Below are positions 47,697 to 57,900 of a DNA stretch of 64,000 nt, one piece after another (position 1 is the first letter of the stretch; each line of letters begins with the position of its first letter). Origin of the DNA: Nereocystis luetkeana (lineage: Eukaryota; Sar; Phaeophyceae; Laminariales; Laminariaceae); NCBI GenBank assembly GCA_031213475.1, contig JARUPZ010000012.1, positions 5,025,530 through 5,089,529 of the forward strand. Reading direction: 5' to 3'. The translations under genes and the position numbers were made by a program. The notes beneath the pieces were generated by a model, which was not told the DNA's origin, did not search any database, and saw only the letters and a program-made list of their open reading frames with translations.

Positions 47697-47845
47697 ATAA
47701 TAAGAAACAGGAATTATGGTCCAGGCTGGATTTCTTATTCGAGATAGGGTGCTTGCCCCCCTATAATTTCAAGATGACGACTCCATAATTTCTCATTTTC
47801 CTCAAAATCTCAGCCTGGCTTTCTTATTAGCCTGTTTCTTATTAG
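47697..47845 (-). repeat. MITE of the CTAATAAGAAACAG family (right arm, outer)
   Basis: Mirror copy of 35207-35355. Confidence 0.8.
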
Positions 47846-48148
47846 GCGTCTTGTACCTGTATATATACATGTTTGCTCTTTTGCTGTGCCCTTGTATGTC
47901 GCTTGGCGGCCTGCCCGAAATGCATCATGGCCCCGGGATGGCCTCGCACAACGGATGGCCCACTTGTTTTGCGTGCAGCACTACGACAGCAGCAGTACTA
48001 CTGCTGCTGTACAGCAGCACTACGAGTACTCTTCGCAACCTATCATAATCGCACAAGATAAATAAATATGGAACAGAGTTTGTATCATCAGCGCCAGGCA
48101 CCTCAGCACCGCCGTACCCGCTAACCAGTATCTGCGGCGGATCTCCTG

Positions 48149-48349
48149 CTGTGCGTGCCTTGTGCCTTACGTCGAGACCTGGTGCTGGTCTACTGCTGCT
48201 GTGAACTGTTGTGGTCTAACTGCTGTTTTGAGGGCTTCTTTGTGTGCGGTGTTTCGTATTTAAAAATGGGTTTATAGTGGATTGGTTCTCGAGGCGTTCG
48301 GCGCCTGCACAAATATTTTTGCAGGATGCGCCTGCACATAGCGCGCGCC
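48149..48349 (-). repeat. MULE terminal inverted repeat, outer right
   Basis: Inverse match of 34703-34903, running from CTGTGCGTGCC to ATAGCGCGCGCC. Confidence 0.9.
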
Positions 48350-48358
48350 ATCATTCCG
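48350..48358 (+). repeat. 9-bp target-site duplication, right
   Basis: ATCATTCCG immediately follows ATAGCGCGCGCC, the outer TIR of the right MULE arm, in the same orientation as the left copy. Confidence 0.93.
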
Positions 48359-48998
48359 TGGAGTTCCATACACAACAGGGGGCGTTACGATACTTGTCTC
48401 TTCCCCTGTCTCTTTCCTTGCGACGCCGATCGAAGCCAGACACTTCATTTTGCTGTCAACTCCGCTGGAAGGCACCGTATCGAGGTGAGAGCTGTCTCTC
48501 ATTGTGTGATGATTCCTACAGTGCGTGTACCGCTGGTCAGCACGGGTTTGCAACCCGGGAGCGGTTCTTTGCGAGCCTAATTCCTGCTACAGAAGTCGCG
48601 AGATCACTTCCTTCTGCCTCCCCTCGTTCTCCCGGTATCCCGGAGTTGAATTACCCCCCGCTTATTATGCCCATTGCAGCTAGAGGGAAAGACGGTGCCA
48701 AACCGAGATCCCGACACGCTGCATGCTGATTCCGTTTGCACGGAGTTTGACGGGCATGAGCGCGATGCATTGCTTCCTGTTTCAGCGCACAGCACGAGCA
48801 CGGTCGTTGTTTCTACTCGCACTGAGCTGTACTTTTTCCAAGTTTAGAGTTTTTCCCCTGACCACGAGTACAGCACTACCAGGTATGTGTACCTGGTACA
48901 CGGCAGCAGAAGTTCGATGTCGTTTGACCACCCCTGTCTCTTTCTCCCTCCCCTGTTCAGGCTCTGAGAGGTGCTCGTACCTCTGAAGGACAGGCAGT
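48359..48998. promoter_or_regulatory. RPN3 upstream region
   Basis: About 640 bp of single-copy-looking sequence between the MULE and the RPN3 ATG, probably promoter and 5' UTR. It contains two close TACCWGGTA words near 48888-48906. No gene is seen in it; short open frames on both strands look random. Confidence 0.5.
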
Positions 48999-51900
48999 AT
49001 GGCGGACGTGGACATGAAGGACGCTTCGGCTGCAGCAACAGCAGTAACAGCAGCCGCGAAGGCAACCGGAGAGGACGAAAAAGCGGCGCCTCCCAAGGTG
49101 ATCCGTCTGGAGGATATCTTGCGGAACGTGGAGTTGATCGTCAAAGCCGTGGAGAGAAACCAGACACGGCTCACGACGAGGGCAATCAGCAGGTGCGGTT
49201 AGTAGACAGCAGTAGACCCTACACTCAAGACTAGAACTACACTGCTGTAGATAGTAGAATGCAGCAGTGGATAGTGCAGTGTACACTTTATGCAACACCA
49301 GGTACCGGACATAGATAAGAGGCAGCTGTAGTAGACTACCAGGTACCTGGTATTAATGAACAGCAAAACGCATGGTGTGGTGTTGGACAACGACCAATAC
49401 CTGAAGTACCTACCTATTAATAGGTAAAGTACGAGAGTACGTGATGGACAAAAGAAGTGTTACAGCAGTACGTACAGACAGTATTAATAGTAGTGCGTAC
49501 GAGGTACAGCTGTAGAAGTAGAGCAAGCTCTCCGGGTCGAAACCTCTCGGCGACATCGCCAGAGTCTTCTGCCGATGTTCGGCGACCTTTCGATCATACG
49601 TGTGATACTGCTGTACGTTCTCAGCACACCATGTATGAACTATAGCGCCGCCACCGGAGTTTGGGAACCAGTTGAAGTTTTCCTATACTTCGTGGAGCAG
49701 ACTACCCATCGTAACCATCCAGGTTGGCAACGTTCGGTCGGTCGCAAACCCGGTTCTCCCGTCACATCTGGTCTTTCTGAACATTTGCCCAACATACCTA
49801 CTGCTGTAACCACCCAGTAAGTGGTCGTCCAACTTGGTGCACCACTAACAACTAACCCAGCACACCACCTACCCAACCAGTGGTGAAGCACTACACAGCA
49901 GAGTGGTCGTCGAACCTATTGTATCACCGATTGATCTACAGTAAGCACCACCAGCCAGTAGGTTGTCGTCGTCGAACCTATTGCACCGCCCGCCCACCCA
50001 CCCACCCACCAAGGGACGAAGCACCGCCCACCTGTGAACAACCCCTCAGTAGGTTGTTTTCGAACCTATTGCGCCGCCTGCCCACCCACCCACCCACCCA
50101 CGCACCCACGCACCCACTCAGGGATGAAGTACCACGTAGCAGTGTACAAGGTGGTCGCTGGATCTTTTGCACCGTCCATCTACAACAGTAGCAGTAGTCA
50201 CGGAGCACCAACACCCAGTAGGTGGTCGTTAAACCTATAGTACACCCGCATACTGTAGTGTCCCACGCACCTACTGCTGTGCGTAGTGATGAGGCACCAC
50301 CACGCAGTAGGTGGTCAGTGAGCCTGTTGCGTCACCGATCGATTGAAGTGCCACCACCCAGCACTTGGCCGCCGAACCTGTTGTATGCTCGAGGTTGACA
50401 TCACGACATGGCTTCAGCATTGCTCACAGTAGGCGTTTCATATTGACGTGTCCGTAGTGCTGCTCTACCAGGCACGTCCCAAGACTGCAATCGTAGTATG
50501 TGGGGCTGCCCCACCTCCCTTACCACGATGCTATTTTGGGTTCTCTTCTTGGGTTGATGAGAAGAAAGGCAGGTTTTCAAGAGGAGGGGGGGGGGGAGAG
50601 CGTCAAACTCTATCCTACCCTAGGTGTTCTTGCAGGGCTACGATCGTACATATGATAAAAGCTACCGTGTACAGGAGTGATTTCTATAGTGCGGGTATAC
50701 CGTATCACACTGGGTGATAAGATAACACACCCCTGGGACGAATTTCAGACCCGGTTTCCTCCAAAACATGGGGGGCACACAACGAAAACGGTGGGTTTGG
50801 AAATATTTCTACGAGAAGGTTGCATAGACGCATCGCTCGTCGTATTCAGTACGCCCTCACCATCGCCGAGAAACCCAGCTTCCGAAATCGTCCGAGGGGG
50901 TGTGTTATCTTATCACCCTAGTGTGATACGGTATGCCAGGCAAAAACACCGGCATTATAGCGGGCACCGGCATTATTCCGCTCTCTGCCTGCCAAACTGG
51001 GTAATCCCGTGTGTGCCGATCGCTTTCACCGGCATTATAGAGGGTCCCCTACTGCAATGACCACCACTCTGGCCGGAAATATAGTGAACGCTTGTACATT
51101 GATGAGAGCACCCAACAGTCCTTACAATTCCGTCTGGAGTGGTCTCTGGTATAACTACTTCTGTGTACGTACGTATACGTTTGTCGTGGTTGCGTAAAGC
51201 GTCTAAATATGGTTGCAATTTCCCGAGCGGTTTGTCACCGAAACGTATAATAGGTGCCTGTATGCAGTTCCTATGTGCCTATGCTTATCATACATGCGTA
51301 TGATACAGCTGTCTGCACCAAAACCGCTGGTATATACTCGTACATGAATATATATGTATACATCCCCGGCACCCGACACGTTGTACGTGAAATATCTTAC
51401 CCTCCAGCTGTGATATCGAAGAATCCCTCGAAACTCATCTGTGCAAGCTGTATGTGATACTTGGATCGTGCGTGCTGCCTAGAGGGTTGTGTAGTGTTTT
51501 AGTACGGTCTAACGATTCTTGACAGTTTTCGTACACAACGAACTCGCTATATGCTGTAGTGGTTTCTCTTTACGTAGATAGTGCCGGTATGCGCCGACCA
51601 ACAATACCGGCATTATAGCGGTAACAGGCACTACTACGCGCTCACCGCGTTGTTGCATCCTGTGCCGAGTGATTCCATAGGCACTTATGTGCGGGCTACC
51701 GGCGCTATGGACCACTTCTACTGTGTGCCTATGAATCTATGTCTTGAGCAAAGGCTTTCGCTATAGTTCCGATACCCCTGTACTAGGTATCTATCGGTGT
51801 ATTGCTTTTGTCGCGGAGAGTTGTCCTGCTGGGTGGTTCCTTCTTCTGAGACGCTTTTAAGCAACGACATGCAGTTACGACCCCCCCCCTGCTCCCATGC

Positions 51901-54900
51901 CGCTCACTACGTGAGCTGGACAACAAGGGTGCCGTTTGTTTGTTTTTGTCTCCTTGGCGGTAGGTCACAGCTGGCGATCGAGTTATAGATAATTTAATCT
52001 GAGGTGGAGAACATTGACTCCGCACGAAGGGAATAATCGCATCATGTATTCATAGTGTTTATGATAGACCTCCGCGATGCAGTTACATAGTACCCCGATT
52101 GCTGTCTCTGGAAGTGGCGACACGAGGAATTAAATTATCTCATTGAAGCTGCCATCCATGTGCAAGGCCGCCCCGCAAGTGGTTCTTAGTACACAGGATG
52201 CAGCTCACCCTTCATGCGACTCGCCGAACTCCTCACGGCGGTTCGCGCTTGGCGCAAGCAATGTCTACCTGGTCGGTGAAAATCCGACGTGCTCCGTCCC
52301 GGCATTGTCGGGATGCGAAGGTCTATGGTCGTACGATTTCCTTGTTGCTCTAATACCCTTACTCCGATTTGCGCCGCCTCCTTCCATATTTCAACATTTT
52401 GGACCCCCCCCTTTTGGTGCAAGCAATGCCTACCCGGTCGGTGAAAACCCGACGTGCTCCGTCCCGACATCGTCGGGATGCGAGGGTCTACGGCCATATG
52501 ACTACGGCCATGCATGATATCGAGTACCCCCCCCCCCCCCTCCGTAGTGTGTATATGGTGAGACCCACGAGGCAGTTACATAGTATCCCCATTGCTGTCT
52601 CTGGAAGTGTCCACACCAGAAATTGAATCAATGAATTGATGATGTCATCCAAATGCGAGAAAATCCGCCTCTAAATCGGTTCTTAGTAGGATGCAGCTCA
52701 CCCTTCATGCGACTCGCCCAACACCTCACAGCGCTTCGCGCTGGGTGCAAGCAATGTCTGCCTGGTCGGTGAAAACCCGACGTGCCCCGTCCCGGGATTG
52801 TAGGGATGCAAGGGTCTATGATCATACGACTACGGCCATGCACGACAATGAGTACCCCCCCACCCCCCCCCGACTTGTTCACGCGCGACGATGGTCTCGG
52901 CGGAGCGTAGGAACACCCCCATCCGACGCAGGGTGCAGGCGGACGTGCTGCGCGAAGCTTTGGAGAAGCTGCTGCCGGAAGACTGCCCGAACAAGGCGGA
53001 GCTGCTGCTGCTGCTGGCTAAGCTTCCCAGCGAAGGTACGTCGGAGAGGGGAGGCTGTAGAGCGTTTGACTGACTGTCTGGAGGATGGGCGAGGGGGGGG
53101 GGGTACTACATAGTGTCATGCATGGCCTTACTGTAGTCTTATGCCCACAGACCCTCGCATCCTTATGTACGACGCCGGGACGGACCGGGTCGGGTTTTCA
53201 CCGACCAGGCAGGCACGATGTGCACCGAGCGGGGGGGGGGGGGGGGGGGGGGGGTACTCGATATCATGCATGGGAGGAGTCTAAAGACATACACGTGCCT
53301 CGCTGGTTTGTGGGTGGATGGGTGGGTGGGTGCGCCGCGTATTCAAACGCCTCGAGCGCTCGTCGTCAAGCCACCGTTGAAAGTGGAAGAACGAACCTCA
53401 ATCGTCGGTCGGTGATGCGGAACCCCGCGAGCGAGAAAAACAAGAGGGGGGCGGTTTCGTACACTGTTTAGGAGCTGGACTTCTGCTCGCTCTACGTACA
53501 CGGACGGTTTCGCTTTGCGTCACCGGCTATTGTTCCCGTTATCTTGTCCACACTGTCCATTTGTCCTTGAACTTGTGAACAGAGAGTGAAACCGCTCGGT
53601 GCTTTGTTTCGCCGACATATCACACATCGCTTCAAACCACCGCTCCCCCGGCGCCCGCCCCCGCCCCCCTGACCCCCATCCCCGCCCCCTCTCCCGCCTT
53701 CACCCCCACGTTTGCCCCCACCCCCACTCCTGCCCCCGCCCCGGCCCCGCCTCCCGACCAACAGCCGTAGAAAAACCAGCGACAGACTCGATGGAGGTCG
53801 ATTCCTCCTCCGTGGATGCTGGGAAAGATGCTGCCGCCGTTGCGGCCAAGGCGGCTACAGCGGCGGCTGCGGCGGCTGCGGCTACCGCGGCGGCGGTGGC
53901 GGCGGTGGCGGAAGCCGCCCTGCCCGAGGTGGAGGTGTACTTGTCGACCCTGGCGCTGACGACGCTGCTGAGGCACAAGGCCGATGGGGATGCGGTCGAC
54001 GTGGCGCCCAGGTTGATGGAACGCACCGTCAGCTTCAATAGGAGGTGGGTGGTGGGTGGTGGGTGGCGGGGGAGGAGGAGAAGGAGGAGAAAGAGGAGGG
54101 AGGTGGGAGGGGGGGACGAACTGGTGGTGGTTTATTTGTTGTCTTTCTTGTGACGGAAGGGGGGGCCGCATCGGTGTCATCTGGTATTTTCACCGTGGCA
54201 TATCCTATCGAAGCTGACAGTGCGTTTGAGCAGCCTAGGTGAGCTAGTGGTGGGTGGCGGGGGAGATGGAGGAGGAGAAGGAGGAGGGGGGGAGGGGTTT
54301 GTAGTGTTTCTTTTTGCTCCTGATTGCGACGCGGGGGCTGAGGCTGAGGACGGCAATTGGTTGTGCCACGGGGGTGCATCGATATCATGTGATATTTTTT
54401 ATCGTATCATGTCGGATCGGGTAGGATCGGATCGAATCGGATCATTTTTTTATCACCACATCATACGTAGCATAGCATATCACATCATATCATATGATAT
54501 CATACCTGGTGCCTGGTACGATGCATCGCATATATCATGTCGTGTCATTATCTTATCCTATTTTTCCATCTCTTCCAATATCATATCCTATCATTCCATC
54601 TCATCTCATCTCATATCATATCATATCAAACCATCTCATATCGCAACATATAACGCTGTATCTTGTACCAGATATACGATATCACATGATATCATATCAC
54701 ACCTTACCTGGTATATACAACCATAGCACACCACACGCGCCATATCGTCGCATCGCATCCCATCGCATCCCATGCCACATCATGTCACACTGCGCGTTGT
54801 TTCTTCTCTTGCTTTGTTTTGCCGGGGGGGGGGGGGGGGTCTCTCGTCTCCTCTCTCCTCCTTGCACGTGCGCTATGTACTGCTAAATCCGTCACAGGAC

Positions 54901-57900
54901 CGTGGATTCCCTGGCGGCGAAGATGGTTTTCTATTATTCGTTGGCGTTCGAGGCTTCGGGGCGCCTCCCGGAGGCTCGACCGCGCCTGCTGGGCCTCCAC
55001 CGCACCTGCTGCCTACGGTAAGCCTCTCCACCGTGTTGAATTGTCTTGTTGGTTTGTACGCGGAGGGGGGGCAACTTGATCTTTTTCTGTGTACCTCTTC
55101 CGATCGTTTCGCTGCTGCGACGGCAGTATCGTTTAGCTGCTGTACTTTTTCCCTACTCCATTTGTAAGTCATTGGCGACCCGTGCTCTGGAAACGTGGGT
55201 GGAGTTTTGCTGTTGAAGAAAGGGGATAGTGTAGGGGCGGTGTCTCCTTGCAGGCGCTCTCTCTCGATTGTGTGTGGTTTTTGGTGTGGAGGACAGACCG
55301 AGGTGGGTTGATGCCTCGGGTCTACTCGCCAAAACGGAGTGACAAGACTCTTATCTATATTAGGGGTATGACCTTCAAATCGTTCACCAGTTACTAGGTA
55401 TATACGATGAAGCGTTAGTACCTGTTACGGGGGGGCATAGTAAATGGGACCTATGGTACACACACAAAAACCTATGTATATACCTATTTTTACCAACAAT
55501 ATTTGGTTCTATTTACTATTACGGGGGACCATAATTAACAGGACCTATGGTATACATAAAAACCTATATGTTTAGCCATTTTTACTAACAACATTTGGTC
55601 CTGTTAACTATGGTCCCTCGCAATATAATCCCCCGTAATAGGGGGAAGGGGGCTTGGTGTCCGCGCTATCGAGTTTTTTTTTACCGCTAAAAAAGCATTT
55701 CTACTCTACAGTAGTTCCAATCACTTCGTCCCCCAAAATGTTTTTCCTTGGGACTCGGCTCGGGGTAGTGGGTGTGTGTATGTGGGTGGGTTGGTAGGTA
55801 GATTGATGAGCGCGTGGGTGGGAGTACAAAGGAAGAAACATGGGGACCACTTGTGATATGTTTCGGGCCGGAAGTCCCTACAGCGTGGGTGCGCTCTACT
55901 GCGACGCTTAGAGTGCATACGTCCGAGCACTTTCGCTCCAGCCACGACGATCTCTGTTGCCTCGGCCCTTCACCTCTCAACAAATCGCGTCGCCTTGCCT
56001 CTCCCCTTTTCGCCGAACCTTTTTTTTTTTTTTTTTTTGGCTTGCTGCTGCTTGGTTTCCCGAAAACGAAACGGAACGGAAAAAAATCGAACGGGGACAC
56101 GAACGAAACTGAACGGAACCGAACGGAACAAAACCAAACGAAACGAAACGAAACCGAACAAAACCGAACACGGAACGGAACCGAACACGGAACGGAACGG
56201 AACAACACGGAATGGAACCGAACAACACGGAATGGACCGAACAACACGGAATGGAACCGAACGGAACCGAACGGAACCGAACGAAACCGAACGGATCGGA
56301 ACAACGGAAACGGACGAAACGTAACTGCCCGGACGGGAGCAGGCACGACGAGATCGGGCAAGCGACGACCCTGAACCTCCTCCTGCGGAACCTGCTGGCG
56401 CAGAACTTGCTGGACCAGGCGTACAAGCTGGCGTCCAAGACCAATTTCCCGGAGGGTTGCAGCAACAACCAGTTTTGCCGATACCTGTGAGTCTTTCAGT
56501 AGTATATACATTTAGACGTTTAGAACTTGGATGTGCATTGGTGAATGTTTACCGGGGGTGTTAAGACCCCAGTACACGAAAGAGAGAAGAGAAATAACGA
56601 CAGCACGTCGGCTTGTGACGGGGTTTGGTTTGACTTGTTGGTGTTTCGTGGTTGCTTCTTCTTGGGTTTCGTTCTCGGTTTTTTTTTCTCGGTTCCTTTC
56701 TCGGTTCCTTTCTCGGTTCCTTTCTCGGTTCCGTTCTCGGTTCCTTTCTCGGTTCCTTCCTCGGTTCCCATCGGTTCTATTTTTGTTTTTAGTTACTATT
56801 TACACTGTGTTTTCGTTTCCATGTTTCGGGTCCATCGGGGGGGGCGGGAACAGGTACTACATGGGGCGCATCCACGCTCTCCAGCTGGACTACACGGACG
56901 CCTACACCAAGCTGATGCAGTCCAGCCGCAAAGCTCCGCAGAACACGGCTATGGCCTTCCAGAGGGCGGCGCAGAAGCTCATCATCATCGTACAGGTAAA
57001 GGGCGCGGTGGGGTGGGAATAGGGGTGGAGGTGTGTGTGTGGGGGAGGGGGCTCATAGAATGAGGCGCGTAAGCGTACAACGTGTAGATTTTTTTGGTTA
57101 AGTGGCAAGAGTCGTGGTACTCTTTGGTGGTCGTGCATGCGAGGGTGTTGGGAAACCCCATCCGCGTCTCGTTGTTATTGTTGTTATTGTTGTTGTTGTT
57201 GTTGTTGTTGCTGTTGTGGTGTTGCTGCTGTTGCGGTTGTTGTTATTGTTGATTGTCTAGTGGTTTGATTTTTTTTTTCTTGTTTCTAGCGGTTGCACCG
57301 CGTCAACGTCGGAAGGCAAACTATTTTCACGTTTTTCTGTTGGTGGTGGTGGTGGTGTTGGTGTTGGTGGTGTTGGTGTTGGTGGTGTTGGTGGTGTTGG
57401 TGTTGGTGGTGGTGGTGGTGGTGGTGGTGGTGGTGGTGGTGGTGGTGGTGGTGGTGGTGGTGGTGGTGGTGGTGGTGGTGACGGTGGTGGTGGTGGTGGT
57501 TGTGGTGGTGGTGGTGGTAGTGGTAGTGGTAGTGGTAATGGTGGTAGTAGTGTTGATATTGGTGTAGTGGTGGTGTTGTTGTTTGCTGTTGTCGTCTCTA
57601 TTGTCGCTGTGTCTGCTGGGTGTTTCTGCTCCTACCCTGTCGCCGCTGTCGCTCCGCCCTATTTGACCCCCCCCCCCCCCTTCACAATGTCATTGCCCCA
57701 CCCTGTTTAGTCGAGCCCGCCCTTGTCAATCCCATCCCCGCCTATCGTGTTTTCTTTTCCCTATTTTGTGTATTTGTGCCGCAGCTTCTTCTTGGAGAGG
57801 TGCCTGAGCGGTCGGTCTTCAACCAGAAGGGGTTCATCGTGGCTCTCAAGCCTTACCTGGCCCTCACGCAGGCCGTGCGACAGGGAGACCTCGTGGAGTT

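Larger units (their letters stand above)
34703..48349. mobile_element. 13.6-kb palindrome of two inverted MULE copies
   Basis: The left arm (34703-41464) and right arm (41474-48349) are reverse complements over their whole length. I noticed few substitutions; the right arm carries four extra 26-bp repeat units and about 10 bp of other net gain. Each arm ends in its own terminal inverted repeats beginning GGCGCG(C/T)GCTATGTG. The 9-mer ATCATTCCG stands directly before the left arm (34694-34702) and directly after the right arm (48350-48358). The 9-bp spacer between arms (41465-41473) is CGGAATGAT, its reverse complement. Long TIRs, a 9-bp target duplication and a FAR1-type protein all fit Mutator-like elements. 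No DDE transposase was recognised in either arm. Confidence 0.95.
41474..48349 (+). mobile_element. MULE copy, right arm (6876 bp)
   Basis: The TIRs are about 41474-41760 (inner, enlarged by a 26-bp minisatellite) and 48149-48349 (outer). It has the same content as the left arm, inverted. Positions map between arms as x + y = 83042 from exon 1 through exon 5 of the internal gene, showing no net indel there. Confidence 0.93.

Noticed and set aside
34703..48349. Assembly artefact as the cause of the palindrome
   Set aside because: Arms differ by substitutions, a 104-bp minisatellite and small indels, and the two outer flanks are different unique genes. A false inverted join is therefore unlikely, though long reads should confirm it.
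57253..57567. Poly-Val and poly-Trp open frames
   Set aside because: They are translations of a (GGT)n array in an RPN3 intron.
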